Part shown: positions 40,652-50,700 of the stretch, in pieces
Layout: each line of letters starts with the position of its first letter
Position numbering within the stretch: position 1 is the first letter of the stretch
NCBI RefSeq assembly: GCF_016894345.1
Contig: NZ_CP069798.1
Span: 62,001 to 126,000, forward strand
Direction: 5' to 3'
Origin: Paralysiella testudinis
Lineage (GTDB): Bacteria > Pseudomonadota > Gammaproteobacteria > Burkholderiales > Neisseriaceae
DNA length: 64,000 nucleotides
Notes under the pieces: model-generated
The model's input: the letters and a program-made list of their open reading frames with translations, nothing else
Told to the model about the DNA's origin: nothing
Databases searched by the model: none
Translations under genes and position numbers: made by a program

Positions 40652-41182
40652 ATGACAACGCCCACGAACTTGGCCGCCACCACCCTGTCCGACAGCGTGC
40701 AAAAAGTGCATGCCTTCTTGCAACAAAGCGGCGTACCTTGCCAATTCAAACCGCTGGCCGACAGCACCCGCACCGCGCAAATGGCCGCCGATGTGCTGGG
40801 TTGCAGCGCTGCCGAAATCGCCAGCTCGCTGATATTTGAAAACCGCGACAGCGGCGCCTTGGTGCTGATTGTGGCTTCCGGCGGCCACCGCGTGGATGTG
40901 GACCATGTTTCGGCACAATTGAACATGCCTTTGCAATTAGCACGTGGCCGCGACATCAAGCGCCACACCGGCTTTGCCATTGGCGGCGTGCCGCCGGTGG
41001 CGCATGCGCAGCCGCTGCCGGTATTCCTCGACACCGCCTTGCGCCGCTTTAGCACCGTGTGGGCGGCGGCCGGATCACCGTTTGCGGTATTCGGCATCAG
41101 CCCGGCGCATTTGGCACAGCTTACCGGCGGCCAATGGCTGGCGGTAAACGCCGCCGAGACGCCGGAAAACGACAATGGATAA
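40652..41182 (+). CDS. YbaK/EbsC-type aminoacyl-tRNA deacylase
   Basis: A 176-residue member of the YbaK/ProX editing family, which hydrolyses misacylated tRNA in trans. The core SGVPCQFKPLADSTRTAQMA and IASSLIFENRDSGALVLIV, followed by GRDIKRHTGFAIGGVPPVAH, contains the conserved Lys/Gly-rich elements of the fold. Which tRNA it edits is not determinable. It sits between anmK and ftsK in one direction. Confidence 0.86.
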   Translation: MTTPTNLAATTLSDSVQKVHAFLQQSGVPCQFKPLADSTRTAQMAADVLGCSAAEIASSLIFENRDSGALVLIVASGGHRVDVDHVSAQLNMPLQLARGRDIKRHTGFAIGGVPPVAHAQPLPVFLDTALRRFSTVWAAAGSPFAVFGISPAHLAQLTGGQWLAVNAAETPENDNG

Positions 41183-41264
41183 CTGAAAATACGCACTTGC
41201 TGATAAAGGCTGCGTAATTTCAGTAAATAAACAAACACAAAGAAAGTAACCCCCGAAACACACC

Positions 41265-43631
41265 ATGGCCGAACCGAAGAAAAAAACCGCTGCCACGCCG
41301 CCGAGAAAACCGCGCGGGGTGGTAAAAAACGACCAGCGCCGCGCCCCGCATTTGATGAATTTAATCAACGACGGCTTTTGGCTGCTGGCCTTGATGCTCT
41401 CCGCCTATGTAGCGCTCACGCTGGCCAGCTTCACCATGGACGACCCGGCGTGGTCGCGCAGCATCGAGCATGAGCGCGCACCGCACAATTTGGGCGGCGT
41501 ATTCGGCGCTTATCTGGCCGACATCGGCTACTATATTTTCGGCCTCTCCGTGTGGTGGTGGCTGGCCGCCGCGGCCGTGTGGCTTTATCACAGCTTCCGC
41601 CCGCGCACCCGCGCCGAAGACGCCGACAACAAACCCTACCATTTGGGCTGGGCTGCCGCCGGGCTGGCACTGTTGTTGCTGTGTAGCCCGCTGCTGGAAG
41701 CCCTGCTGTGGCCGCAACAGCTCAACCACAGCCTGCCGGTGGGCGCAGGCGGCTTAATCGGCCAACTATTGGCCAGCGGCATCAGCCATATTTTGGGGCT
41801 TTCAGGCAGCCTATTGCTGATTTTGGTGCTGATGGTGCTGGGCGTGTCGCTGTTGCTGCAAGTGTCGTGGCTCACCTTGATTGAAAAAGCCGGGGCGCAA
41901 GTGGAATGGCTGTGGTTTAAATTGATCCGCAAACCGCACCGCTACATCCGCGAGCTGCCGCAAGCCAAAGCCAGCCGCCGCATGGTAAAACAGGCGCGCG
42001 CCATCACCGCCGCCGAGGTAGAGCCGGTGGCGGGCAGCAGCAGCAACCGCAAAGCGGTGCCGGTGCGCACCCAAGCCGAGCCGGCGGTGCAACGCGATTT
42101 ATTCGATGCCAATGCCGATACCGATGCAACACCCACGGGCGACAACGCCGCTGAGCCGGGCTTAATCCGCCTGCCCGAATTGGCTTTGCTGTCCACCCCG
42201 CCCACCACCACCGCCGAAGTCAACCCGGAGCAGTTGCAGCTTACCGCCGAGCGTATTGAGGCCAAATTAAAAGAATTCGGCGTGGCGGTGGAAGTCACCA
42301 GCGCCACCGCGGGGCCGGTGATTACCCGCTACGAAATCGAGCCGGCGCAAGGGGTTAAAGGCAGCCAGATTGTGAACCTGAGCAAGGATTTGGCGCGTTC
42401 TTTGTCTTTGCAAAGCGTGCGCGTAGTGGAAACCATTGCCGGCAAGTCCAGCATGGGCATCGAGCTGCCCAACGACACGCGCCAAAACGTGATGTTGGCC
42501 GAAATCCTCAATGCGCAAGTATTCCAACAAGCCGCCTCCACCCTCACCGTGGCGCTGGGCAAAGACATTGCCGGGGCGCCGGTGGTGGCCGATTTGGCCA
42601 AAATGCCGCATTTATTGGTGGCGGGTACCACCGGCTCGGGCAAATCGGTGGGCGTGAACGGCATGATTGTGTCGCTGCTTTACCGCGCCCAGCCCGACGA
42701 AGTGCGCTTTATTATGGTGGACCCGAAAATGCTGGAATTGTCGGTGTATGAGGGCATTCCCCATCTGCTCGCGCCGGTGGTTACCGACATGAAAGAAGCC
42801 GCGCAGGCGCTGAATTGGTGTGTAGCGGAAATGGAAAAACGCTACCGCCTGCTGGCGCATGTGGGCGTGCGCAACATCGGCGGTTTTAACGACAAAGTGC
42901 TGGCCGCCAAACAAGACGGCAAGCCTCTGGTCAACCCCTTCAGCCTCAATCCCGACCAACCCGAGCCGCTGGAAAAACTGCCGTTTATCGTGGTGGTGAT
43001 TGATGAATTGGCCGATTTGATGATGGTGGAAGGCAAAAAAGTGGAGCAGCAAATTGCACGGCTGGCGCAAAAAGCGCGTGCGGCCGGCATCCATCTGATT
43101 TTGGCCACCCAGCGCCCCAGCGTGGATGTGATTACCGGGCTGATTAAGGCCAATATCCCCACCCGCTTGTCGTTTCAAGTGTCGAGCAAAATCGACAGTC
43201 GCACCATTTTGGATCAAATGGGTGCCGAAAGCCTGCTGGGCAAAGGCGATATGCTGTTTCTGCCGCCCGGCCACGCCGAGCCCACCCGCCTGCACGGCGC
43301 CTTTGTGGCAGACGAAGAAGTACACCGCATTGTGGCCTACATCAAACGCCAAGCGCCGCCGCAATACATCGACGGCCTGCTCTCCGGCGAAGCGGCACTG
43401 GAAACCGGCAATCTGGTGAGCCCCAATGCCGACAGCGACGAAATGTTCGACCAAGCCGTGGCCTTTGTGCTCGACACCCGCAAAACCTCGATTTCATCGC
43501 TGCAACGCCATTTGCGCATCGGCTACAACCGCGCCGCCAACCTAATGGAAGCGCTGGAAACCGCCGGCATCGTTTCCCCCGCCGAATTGGGCGGCAGCCG
43601 CCGCATATTGGCGCATAAAGACAATGTGTAA
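41265..43631 (+). CDS. ftsK: DNA translocase FtsK
   Basis: The 788-residue septal DNA pump. The N-terminal 180 residues carry four membrane helices; a short linker (about 225-300) precedes the alpha-beta motor. Walker [16 protein letters not shown] is near 453, and Walker [15 protein letters not shown] near 578. The gamma winged-helix domain ([20 protein letters not shown] onwards) is the KOPS-reading module. The linker is short compared with E. coli FtsK (1329 residues), as in other Neisseriaceae. Confidence 0.96.
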   Translation: MAEPKKKTAATPPRKPRGVVKNDQRRAPHLMNLINDGFWLLALMLSAYVALTLASFTMDDPAWSRSIEHERAPHNLGGVFGAYLADIGYYIFGLSVWWWLAAAAVWLYHSFRPRTRAEDADNKPYHLGWAAAGLALLLLCSPLLEALLWPQQLNHSLPVGAGGLIGQLLASGISHILGLSGSLLLILVLMVLGVSLLLQVSWLTLIEKAGAQVEWLWFKLIRKPHRYIRELPQAKASRRMVKQARAITAAEVEPVAGSSSNRKAVPVRTQAEPAVQRDLFDANADTDATPTGDNAAEPGLIRLPELALLSTPPTTTAEVNPEQLQLTAERIEAKLKEFGVAVEVTSATAGPVITRYEIEPAQGVKGSQIVNLSKDLARSLSLQSVRVVETIAGKSSMGIELPNDTRQNVMLAEILNAQVFQQAASTLTVALGKDIAGAPVVADLAKMPHLLVAGTTGSGKSVGVNGMIVSLLYRAQPDEVRFIMVDPKMLELSVYEGIPHLLAPVVTDMKEAAQALNWCVAEMEKRYRLLAHVGVRNIGGFNDKVLAAKQDGKPLVNPFSLNPDQPEPLEKLPFIVVVIDELADLMMVEGKKVEQQIARLAQKARAAGIHLILATQRPSVDVITGLIKANIPTRLSFQVSSKIDSRTILDQMGAESLLGKGDMLFLPPGHAEPTRLHGAFVADEEVHRIVAYIKRQAPPQYIDGLLSGEAALETGNLVSPNADSDEMFDQAVAFVLDTRKTSISSLQRHLRIGYNRAANLMEALETAGIVSPAELGGSRRILAHKDNV

Positions 43632-43693
43632 CTGAAGCTGCGTAAAGTAAGGCTGCCTGAAACCACCCAACCTCTACATAACAAGCCCATACC

Positions 43694-44713
43694 ATGACCC
43701 ACTATTTCCTTGCCGAACCGCCCGCCAGCCCCGCCAAAACCGGCGTTTTGCTGATTAACCTCGGCACCCCCGCCGCACCCACCGCCGCTGCCGTAAAGCC
43801 TTATTTGCGCGAATTTTTGTCCGACCAGCGCGTGGTCGAGCTGCCGCGCTGGCTGTGGCAAACCGTATTGCGCGGCATCATCCTGCCGTTTCGCAGCGGC
43901 AAAAGCGCACACGGCTACCAAAAAATTTGGCAAAGCGAAGGCTCGCCGCTTTATGTCTACACCGAGCGCAGCGCTCTGGCCTTGGAACAACATCTGCGCA
44001 AGGCCATGGCCGATGCCCCGCTGGTGGCTTTTGCCATGACCTACGGCGCGCCTTCCGTGGCCGACACCATTGCCCGCCTAAAGCAGCAAGGCGTGAGCCG
44101 CCTGCTGGTGCTGCCGCTGTATCCGCAATACGCCGCTTCCGCCGGCGGAGCCGCACTGGACAAGGTATGGCAGGTATTGCTGCAACAGCGTAACCAAATG
44201 AGCGTGCGCAGCATCAGCCGCTACTATGACCACCCTGGCTATATCCAAGCACTGGCTGGCAAAATTGAACAGCACTGGCAACAACATGGCCGTGGCGATA
44301 AGCTGATGCTCAGCTTTCACGGCATCCCGCAAGCGCAACACAACGCGGGCGACCCCTATCCGCAAGAATGTCGCCAAACCGCCGTGCTGCTGGCGCAGCA
44401 ACTCAAACTGGCCGAAAGCGATTACATCGTGGCCTTTCAAAGCCAATTCGGCAAAGCCAAATGGATAGGCCCCAGCACGCAAGACTTGCTGGTATCGCTG
44501 CCCAAAAACGGCGTTAAAAAACTGGACGTGGTCTGCCCCGGCTTTGCTGCCGATTGTTTGGAAACTTTGGAAGAAATCGCCTTGCAAGGGCGCGAAGATT
44601 TTTACGCCGCCGGCGGCACCCAATACCAATACATCCCCTGCCTCAACGACGACAGCGCCTGGATAGAGGCCTTAGCGGCACTGGTGCAAACGCATTTGCA
44701 CGGCTGGGGATAA
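43694..44713 (+). CDS. hemH: Ferrochelatase
   Basis: The 339-residue enzyme inserts iron into protoporphyrin IX. Motifs are GVLLINLGTPAAPT, FAMTYGAPSVADTI, LSFHGIPQAQHNAGDPY (catalytic His) and VVCPGFAADCLETLEEI (catalytic Glu region). The C-terminus is complete. It lies 62 bp after ftsK. Confidence 0.95.
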   Translation: MTHYFLAEPPASPAKTGVLLINLGTPAAPTAAAVKPYLREFLSDQRVVELPRWLWQTVLRGIILPFRSGKSAHGYQKIWQSEGSPLYVYTERSALALEQHLRKAMADAPLVAFAMTYGAPSVADTIARLKQQGVSRLLVLPLYPQYAASAGGAALDKVWQVLLQQRNQMSVRSISRYYDHPGYIQALAGKIEQHWQQHGRGDKLMLSFHGIPQAQHNAGDPYPQECRQTAVLLAQQLKLAESDYIVAFQSQFGKAKWIGPSTQDLLVSLPKNGVKKLDVVCPGFAADCLETLEEIALQGREDFYAAGGTQYQYIPCLNDDSAWIEALAALVQTHLHGWG

Positions 44714-44855
44714 TGTCGCATACCCAATGTATCACGCTGCCTGAAAGCGGCCTTGTCATTGCCGAACTTGATTCGGCAAGCCATTCATGTTTCAGGCAGC
44801 CTAAACCGGTTAATTTATCAGCAACCGCACACTCATTTGTGTACGCTACTTCAGA

Positions 44856-44861
44856 TATAAT
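44856..44861 (+). promoter_or_regulatory. Possible -10 box for the MFS gene
   Basis: TATAAT in CAGATATAATCCC lies 27 bp before the start codon. The upstream -35 is weak (ATTTGT-like), so this is only a candidate. Confidence 0.35.
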
Positions 44862-44887
44862 CCCTTCTTTTTCAGCCTATTTTCACC

Positions 44888-46087
44888 ATGAGCCGCCACC
44901 CTTCCAGCTGGTTGATTATTGTCTGCGCCGCCGCCGTGCTGATGGTGACCATGGGCGCACGCCAATCCATGGGGCTGTTTGTGCAGCCGATGCAGTACGG
45001 CACCGGGCTCACCATCACCGCCATCAGCTTTGCGCTGGCTGTGGCGCAATTGATGTGGGGCGTGGCGCAGCCGATTGCCGGGGCGGTGGCCGATCGCTAC
45101 GGTGCGCGGCCGGTGTTACTGGCGGGTATTGTGGTGTTGGCCATCGGCTGTCTGATGACACCGTGGCTACAAAGCGGCTGGGGCTTGGTGTTCACCTTGG
45201 GCATACTCAGCGCCGTGGGTTCGGGTGCGGGTAGTTTTTCGGTGCTGATGGGGGTGGCCGCCAATAAATTGCCGCCGCAATCGCGCGGCATGGCTTCCGG
45301 GGTGATTAATGCGGGCGGCTCTTTTGGCCAGTTTGTGTTTGCGCCGGTGCTGCAACGGCTGATTACGGCGTTTGGCTGGATGGGAGCGATGTATTCATTG
45401 GCACTGATGTGTTTGGCGGCACTGCCGTTTGCACTGCGCCTAACCCGCCGTGAAACCGCCGCCGCACCCAGCACTGCTTCCGCCAGCCCGGTGGCCGAGC
45501 AAAGCCTGAAGCAAGCGGTAAAGCAAGCCTTTGCCGACCGCAGCTACTGGCTGCTGCACTTGGGCTTTTTCACCTGCGGCTTTCATATTGCCTTTTTGGT
45601 CACCCACCTGCCCGGCGAAGTGGCCTTGTGCGGGCTGCCGCAATCGGTGGCGGCGTGGTCGCTGGCGATTATCGGCATTGCCAATGTGGCGGGCAGCCTG
45701 TTTATCGGCGCCATGGTGTCGCGCTATCGCAGCAAATACCTGCTGTTTTGGATGTACGGCTCGCGCGCGCTGCTGATTGCGGTGTATTTGATGCTGCCGC
45801 GCACCGACCTCACCTTTTATCTGTTTGCCGCCGGGCTGGGCTTTACTTGGCTGGCCACGGTGCCGCCCACCGCCGCCATTGTGGGCAAGCTGTTTGGCGT
45901 GCGCTATCTGGCCACCTTATTCGGCTTTACCTTGCTATCGCACCAAATCGGCGGCTTTTTGGGCGCTTATTTGGGCGGCGTTACCATCAGCCGTTTTGGC
46001 GATTTCGGCTGGATGTGGTATGCCGATATGGCGCTGGCGGTGCTGGCGGCATTGGTAAACCTGCCGATACGCGAGCCCAAAATATAG
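44888..46087 (+). CDS. MFS transporter (OxlT/monocarboxylate-like)
   Basis: A 399-residue carrier with twelve predicted membrane helices. The N-terminal GARQSMGLFVQPMQYGTGLT and the loop QPIAGAVADRYGARPVLLAG (the MFS A-motif) place it with the oxalate/formate or monocarboxylate-like group. Substrate unknown. The C-terminus is unusual: the last codons and the TAG stop (46085-46087) fall within a canonical Correia element, so the native end may have been replaced. No partners nearby. Confidence 0.86.
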   Translation: MSRHPSSWLIIVCAAAVLMVTMGARQSMGLFVQPMQYGTGLTITAISFALAVAQLMWGVAQPIAGAVADRYGARPVLLAGIVVLAIGCLMTPWLQSGWGLVFTLGILSAVGSGAGSFSVLMGVAANKLPPQSRGMASGVINAGGSFGQFVFAPVLQRLITAFGWMGAMYSLALMCLAALPFALRLTRRETAAAPSTASASPVAEQSLKQAVKQAFADRSYWLLHLGFFTCGFHIAFLVTHLPGEVALCGLPQSVAAWSLAIIGIANVAGSLFIGAMVSRYRSKYLLFWMYGSRALLIAVYLMLPRTDLTFYLFAAGLGFTWLATVPPTAAIVGKLFGVRYLATLFGFTLLSHQIGGFLGAYLGGVTISRFGDFGWMWYADMALAVLAALVNLPIREPKI

Positions 46088-46152
46088 TGAATCAAATTTG
46101 AACCAATACTGCGTTGGCTCGCCTTGTCTTGATTCAAATTTAATCCACTATA
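46083..46152. repeat. Short Correia element, 70 bp, canonical ends
   Basis: Left end TATAGTGAATCAAATTTGAA and, complemented, right end TATAGTGGATTAAATTTGAA match the classical neisserial Correia terminal repeat (TATAGTGGATTAAATTT). The core ACTGCGTTGGCTCGCCTTGTC is shared with the other elements. At 70 bp it is a deletion form. The left end supplies the stop codon of the MFS gene. Confidence 0.88.
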
Positions 46153-46207
46153 CCCACACCGCAGGCTGCCTGAACACACACGCCCAGCGGCGCAGCCACC
46201 TTTGCCT

Positions 46208-46213
46208 TATAAT
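46208..46213 (+). promoter_or_regulatory. Possible -10 box for rfbBAC
   Basis: TATAAT within GCCTTATAATCAGCC lies 31 bp upstream of the rfbB start codon; no strong -35 was found at 16-18 bp. Confidence 0.35.
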
Positions 46214-46243
46214 CAGCCTTTGCGCCCTATCCCAAAATTCATC

Positions 46244-47329
46244 ATGCCCAGCCCTTCTGCCACCGTATTGATTACCGGCGGCGCCGGTTTTATCGGCTCC
46301 GCGCTGATCCGCCACTTGCTGGCCGATACCGGCATCACCGTGGTCAACATCGACAAGCTCACCTATGCGGGCAATCTGGCTTCTTTGCCGGGTGCCGAGT
46401 CACACCCGCGCTACCACTTCAGCCGCACCGATATCGGCGATGCCGCCGCGCTGGATGCCTTGTTTACCCGTTTTGAACCTTGCGGCGTGATTCATCTGGC
46501 CGCCGAAAGCCATGTCGACCGCGCCATCAGCGCCCCGGCCGCGTTTATCGACACCAATATCGTTGGCAGCTACACCTTGCTGGAAGCCACCCGCTACTAT
46601 TGGCAAAGGCTGCCTGAAAACGCACAACGGCAGTTCCGCTTTCACCACGTTTCCACCGATGAAGTGTATGGCGACCTCCATGGCCGCAGCGGGCGCTTTG
46701 CCGAAAACGCCGCCTACGCACCCAGCAGCCCCTATGCCGCCAGCAAAGCCGCTGCCGACCACTTGGTGCGGGCTTGGCAACGTACCTACGGCCTGCCGGT
46801 GCTGCTGAGCCATTGCAGCAACAACTACGGCCCCTACCAATTTCCGGAAAAACTGATTCCGCACATCATCATCAACGCCCTGCATGGCCGGCCGCTGCCG
46901 GTATATGGCCATGGCCTGCAAATCCGCGACTGGCTGCATGTAGACGACCACGCCTGCGCCTTATGGACCATATTCTGCCGCGCCCAAGCCGGCGCCCACT
47001 ACCATATCGGCGGCCACAACGAACAACGCAATCTCGATGTAGTACACGCCATCTGCACCTTGCTCGACCAACTGCACCCCCCCGCCTTGCACCCCGCCAC
47101 CGCTCATCTCAAAACCCATGCCGAGCTGATTACCCACGTGGCCGACCGCCCCGGCCACGATGGTCGCTACGCCATCGATGCGGGCAAAATCGAGCGTGAG
47201 CTGGGCTGGCGGCCGCAGCATCATTTTGCCAACGGCCTGCACCACACCGTGGCCTGGTATCTCAACAACCCGCAGTGGTGGCAACCTTTGCTGCACCCGC
47301 AAGCCGACACCACGGAAACCGCATCATGA
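46244..47329 (+). CDS. rfbB: dTDP-glucose 4,6-dehydratase
   Basis: The 361-residue short-chain dehydrogenase-type enzyme converts dTDP-glucose to dTDP-4-keto-6-deoxyglucose. Rossmann motif TGGAGFIGS at residues 9-17, catalytic [11 protein letters not shown], and [10 protein letters not shown] supplying the Tyr-Lys pair. The ATG at 46244 is preferred to a TTG at 46202. Its stop overlaps the rfbA start (ATGA). First gene of rfbBAC. Confidence 0.95.
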   Translation: MPSPSATVLITGGAGFIGSALIRHLLADTGITVVNIDKLTYAGNLASLPGAESHPRYHFSRTDIGDAAALDALFTRFEPCGVIHLAAESHVDRAISAPAAFIDTNIVGSYTLLEATRYYWQRLPENAQRQFRFHHVSTDEVYGDLHGRSGRFAENAAYAPSSPYAASKAAADHLVRAWQRTYGLPVLLSHCSNNYGPYQFPEKLIPHIIINALHGRPLPVYGHGLQIRDWLHVDDHACALWTIFCRAQAGAHYHIGGHNEQRNLDVVHAICTLLDQLHPPALHPATAHLKTHAELITHVADRPGHDGRYAIDAGKIERELGWRPQHHFANGLHHTVAWYLNNPQWWQPLLHPQADTTETAS

Positions 47330-48207
47330 AAGGCATTTTATTGGCCGGCGGCAGCGGCAGCCGCCTGTATCCGCTCACCTGCGGCGTGTCCAAACAACTG
47401 CTGCCGGTATACGACAAACCGATGGTTTATTATCCGCTGTCGGTGCTGATGCTGGCCGGTATCCGCGATGTGCTTATCATTACCACCGCCCACGACCTGC
47501 CCGCCTATCAGCGCCTGCTTGGCGACGGCAGCCGCTTCGGCATTCATCTTAGCTACGCCGTGCAAGCACAGCCCGAAGGCGTGGCACAGGCCTTGCTGAT
47601 TGGCGCGCCATTTATCGGCACCGATGCCGTGTGTCTGATTTTGGGCGACAATATTTATTTTGGCGAAAGCTTTGGCCGCAAATTGCACCAAGCCGCCGCC
47701 CAAACCCACGGCGCCAGCGTATTTGCCTACCATGTGCCCGACCCCGAGCGCTTCGGCGTGATTGAATTCGATGCCCAATTCAAAGCCACCGCCATCGAAG
47801 AAAAACCGACGCACCCCAAATCCCACTACGCCGTAACCGGCCTGTATTTCTACGACAACCAAGTACTCGATATCGCCCGCCAGCTGCGCCCTTCCGAGCG
47901 CGGCGAGCTGGAAATCACCGACATCAACCGCAGCTACCTACAACAAGGCCAGCTACATGTAGAGCTACTGGGGCGCGGCTTTGTCTGGCTCGACACCGGC
48001 ACCCACGACAGCCTGCTTGAAGCGGCGCAATTTGTGCACACCATTGAAAAACGGCAAGGGCTGAAAATCGCCTGCCTAGAAGAAATCGCCTACCGCCAAG
48101 GCTGGCTCAACGCCGCCGAGCTGGCCGCCGCTGCCGCAGCATTGGCGCACAGCGGCTACGGCCAATATTTGCTGCGTTTATTGGATGAAGTAATACCGAT
48201 TCTATAA
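47326..48207 (+). CDS. rfbA: Glucose-1-phosphate thymidylyltransferase
   Basis: The 293-residue enzyme makes dTDP-glucose from dTTP and glucose-1-phosphate. [11 protein letters not shown] (residues 8-18), [25 protein letters not shown] and EEKPTHPKS are the family motifs. The last four residues (IPIL) and the TAA are encoded by the left end of a Correia-like element, so the original C-terminus has been replaced or shortened. The fold core is complete. Confidence 0.94.
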   Translation: MKGILLAGGSGSRLYPLTCGVSKQLLPVYDKPMVYYPLSVLMLAGIRDVLIITTAHDLPAYQRLLGDGSRFGIHLSYAVQAQPEGVAQALLIGAPFIGTDAVCLILGDNIYFGESFGRKLHQAAAQTHGASVFAYHVPDPERFGVIEFDAQFKATAIEEKPTHPKSHYAVTGLYFYDNQVLDIARQLRPSERGELEITDINRSYLQQGQLHVELLGRGFVWLDTGTHDSLLEAAQFVHTIEKRQGLKIACLEEIAYRQGWLNAAELAAAAAALAHSGYGQYLLRLLDEVIPIL

Positions 48208-48296
48208 AATAAGATGACAAGGCGGCGAGCTGAAGACAGTACAAGTAGTACGGCAAGGCGAGCCAACGCAGTTAGGTTATTTTATAGAATCGGTAT
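48193..48296. repeat. Correia-like element, 104 bp, ATACCGATTC-type ends
   Basis: Ends ATACCGATTCTATAAAATAA and its near-perfect complement. The core is in reverse orientation: GACAAGGCGGCGAGC, GACAGTACAAGTAGTACGG, CAAGGCGAGCCAACGCAGTT. It has the same length as the copy at 9968. It sits between rfbA and rfbC and overlaps the last 15 bp of rfbA. Confidence 0.85.
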
Positions 48297-48356
48297 AAAT
48301 TGAATAGCAAAAACCAAAGCCATGCCCACCACGAGGCTACCTGAACCAAGCCCACC

Positions 48357-48902
48357 ATGAACATCACCGACACCGCCATTGCCGATGTAAAAATCATCCA
48401 CCCCCGCGTGTTTGCCGACGCACGCGGTTTTTTGCTGGAAAGCTTTTCCCTGCAACGCTACCGCCAAGCATTGGGGCTGCCTGAATTGGTCTTTGTGCAA
48501 GACAACCACAGCCGCTCGCACCAAGGCGTATTGCGCGGCCTGCATTTTCAGCGCCACCAACCACAAGGCAAGCTGGTGCAATGTGTGCGCGGGGCGGTGT
48601 TTGATGTGGCGGTAGACATCCGCCCCCATTCGCCCAGCTACGGCCAATGGGTCGGCACCGTGCTCAGCGAAGACAACCAAGCGCAAATGTGGATACCGCC
48701 CGGCCTAGCACACGGCTTTGCCGTGCTCAGCAGCGTAGCCGACTGCCTCTATAAATGCACCGACTATTACCACCCGCAAAGCGAAGACTGCCTCATCTGG
48801 AACGACCCCGCCATAGGCATAAACTGGCCGCTCACCCGGCCACAGCTGTCGGCCAAAGATGCGCAAGGCAAAACATTGGCAGCGCTGGCCGCAGCTCAGT
48901 AG
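48357..48902 (+). CDS. rfbC: dTDP-4-dehydrorhamnose 3,5-epimerase
   Basis: The 181-residue cupin epimerase of dTDP-sugar synthesis. QDNHSRSHQGVLRGLHFQ holds the catalytic His; KLVQCVRGAVFDVAVDIR and FAVLSSVADCLYKCTDYYH with the conserved Tyr follow. It is the third gene of the set; rfbD (the reductase to dTDP-rhamnose) is not in the window. The 104 bp repeat separates it from rfbA. Confidence 0.95.
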   Translation: MNITDTAIADVKIIHPRVFADARGFLLESFSLQRYRQALGLPELVFVQDNHSRSHQGVLRGLHFQRHQPQGKLVQCVRGAVFDVAVDIRPHSPSYGQWVGTVLSEDNQAQMWIPPGLAHGFAVLSSVADCLYKCTDYYHPQSEDCLIWNDPAIGINWPLTRPQLSAKDAQGKTLAALAAAQ

Positions 48903-48945
48903 GGCGCGCCATGCGCACCGATGACGGAAAAGATTTCAACCCCGC

Positions 48946-49485
48946 CTAAAACGACGATCCCGGTTGCTGTAAAAACGCCACTTCTTCGGCGCTGCTGCTG
49001 CGCCCCAAAATGGCATTGCGGTGCGGATAGCGGCCAAAGCGCTGGATAATCTGCTGGTGGCGACGTTCAAAATCCAGCGTGAGCTCATCGTTTAGCGCCG
49101 CAAACAGCGGCACGGCCTGCTCATGAATCAGTGCGGATTCGGCGTGCATATACGGCATCAGCGCAAATTTGCGCTGTGCCACCGGCAAGCTGGCGAAATC
49201 CGGCTGTGCCACCGCTTCTTGCGCCAACACCAGCGCCATGCCGTCTTGGGCAAAGGCCTGCGGGGTGTTGCGGTAAACATTGCGGGAAAACTGGTCGAGC
49301 ACAATAATTTCCGCCACCCGCCCGGCCAATGTAGACCGCCAATGCGCCAACTCCGCCGCCGCCGCTTGTGCCAACACAGCACCAAAGCGGCTGTGCACTT
49401 GTTGGTCAAACGCAGCGCTTTGGGCAAACCCATGCGGCTGTGTATCGGGCGCAAACCAAAAATCCAGTATTTGCTGCGGTGTCAT
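48946..49485 (-). CDS. DUF924 family protein
   Basis: A 179-residue all-alpha protein. QILDFWFAPDTQPHGFAQS and IIVLDQFSRNVYRNTPQAFA are the family signatures, followed by MPYMHAESALIHEQ and the terminal HRNAILGRSSSAEEVAFL. The fold is TPR-like; no biochemical function is established that I can name. It is convergent with rfbC and lies upstream of nothing obviously related. Confidence 0.88.
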   Translation of the reverse strand: MTPQQILDFWFAPDTQPHGFAQSAAFDQQVHSRFGAVLAQAAAAELAHWRSTLAGRVAEIIVLDQFSRNVYRNTPQAFAQDGMALVLAQEAVAQPDFASLPVAQRKFALMPYMHAESALIHEQAVPLFAALNDELTLDFERRHQQIIQRFGRYPHRNAILGRSSSAEEVAFLQQPGSSF

Positions 49486-49508
49486 CTTATCTCCTTAACC
49501 AAAATACC

Positions 49509-49542
49509 AAAGGCTGCCTGAAAACACTTCAGGCAGCCTTTA
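49509..49542. terminator. DUS-pair hairpin at ispH 3' end
   Basis: AAAGGCTGCCTGAA, a six-base loop, TTCAGGCAGCCTTTA: a perfect stem just beyond the ispH stop codon on the minus strand. Confidence 0.78.
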
Positions 49543-49556
49543 CCATACCATCCGGT

Positions 49557-50507
49557 TTAAGCCTGCTCAGCCTCATCCCGCAAGGCTTTGGGCAGCACAA
49601 AAATAATGCTTTCTTCCACGCCCTCGCCTTCCAGCACCGCCTGATGCCCCCAGCCTTGCAAGGTGGTAATCACTTCTTGCACCAACACTTCCGGCGCCGA
49701 AGCCCCAGCAGTTACGCCGATATTATGCTTCCCCACAAACCAGGCTGCATCAAGCTGGCCGGCATTGTCCACCATATAAGCGTCTACGCCGCGCAGGGCG
49801 GCCACTTCGCGCAAGCGGTTGCTGTTGGAGCTGTTGGGCGAGCCCACCACCACCACCACATCGCATTGTGCCGCCAAATCTTTTACCGCTTCCTGGCGGT
49901 TGGTGGTGGCGTAGCAGATGTCTTCTTTGTGCGGGCTTTTGATGTGCGGGAAGCGGGCTTTCAGGGCGGCAATGATGTCGGCGGTTTCGTCTACCGACAA
50001 GGTGGTTTGGCTCACATGCGCCAATTTTGCCACATCGCGCACCGCCAGTTTGGCCACATCTTCCACCGTTTCCACCAGCAGCATGGCGCCATCGGAAAGC
50101 TGGCCCATGGTACCTTCCACTTCGGGGTGGCCTTTGTGGCCAATCATAATGATTTGATAGCCTTGCGCATCCAGCCTATCCACTTCTTTGTGCACTTTGG
50201 TAACCAGCGGGCAAGTGGCATCAAACACGCGAAAACCGCGCTGCGCCGCTTCGTCTTGTACCGCTTTGGAAACACCGTGGGCGGAATAAATCAGCGTGGC
50301 GCCTGCGGGCACATCGGCCAAATCTTCAATAAACACCGCGCCTTTTTCGCGCAGGTTGTCGACCACAAATTTATTGTGCACCACTTCATGGCGCACATAA
50401 ATCGGCGCACCGAAGCGTTCGATGGCACGCTCAACAATGCTGATGGCGCGATCCACCCCGGCACAAAAGCCGCGCGGATTGGCCAGAAGAATGGTTTTGT
50501 TGTTCAT
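49557..50507 (-). CDS. ispH: 4-hydroxy-3-methylbut-2-enyl diphosphate reductase
   Basis: The 316-residue iron-sulfur enzyme makes IPP and DMAPP in the MEP pathway. The three cluster cysteines lie in [23 protein letters not shown] and [23 protein letters not shown] and [14 protein letters not shown] are also conserved. Length is normal. lspA lies upstream on the same strand, as in many bacteria, but a 155 bp repeat stands between the two. Confidence 0.96.
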   Translation of the reverse strand: MNNKTILLANPRGFCAGVDRAISIVERAIERFGAPIYVRHEVVHNKFVVDNLREKGAVFIEDLADVPAGATLIYSAHGVSKAVQDEAAQRGFRVFDATCPLVTKVHKEVDRLDAQGYQIIMIGHKGHPEVEGTMGQLSDGAMLLVETVEDVAKLAVRDVAKLAHVSQTTLSVDETADIIAALKARFPHIKSPHKEDICYATTNRQEAVKDLAAQCDVVVVVGSPNSSNSNRLREVAALRGVDAYMVDNAGQLDAAWFVGKHNIGVTAGASAPEVLVQEVITTLQGWGHQAVLEGEGVEESIIFVLPKALRDEAEQA

Positions 50508-50545
50508 AATCGGCTCTGTGTTGTGTTGTTTAGGCTGCCTGAAGC

Positions 50546-50700
50546 TATACCCATTCTACAAAATAAGATAACAAGGCGGAACTGATTTACTTGGTGCTTC
50601 AGCACCCTAGTAAATCGTTCTCTTTGAGCTGAGCCAAAGACAGTACAAATAGTACGGCAAGGCGAGCCAACGCAGTTAGGTTGTTTTGTAGAATGGGTAT
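50546..50700. repeat. Correia-like element, 155 bp, ATACCCATTC-type ends
   Basis: Left end ATACCCATTCTACAAAATAA and an exactly complementary right end. The core includes the hairpin module GATTTACTTGGTGCTTCAGC continuing ACCCTAGTAAATCG, the palindromic GACAGTACAAATAGTACGG, and AAGGCGAGCCAACGCAGTTA. It is the long size class, reverse orientation. Its right end shares a base with the lspA stop codon. Confidence 0.88.

Noticed and set aside
41265-43631. Shortened FtsK considered as truncated or a pseudogene
   Set aside because: Membrane helices, motor and gamma domain are all complete; only the linker is short, as in other family members.
49368-50585. 405-codon plus-strand frame opposite ispH and DUF924
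   Set aside because: Antisense to intact ispH with all cluster cysteines; composition is His/Gly/Gln-rich as expected for a shadow frame.
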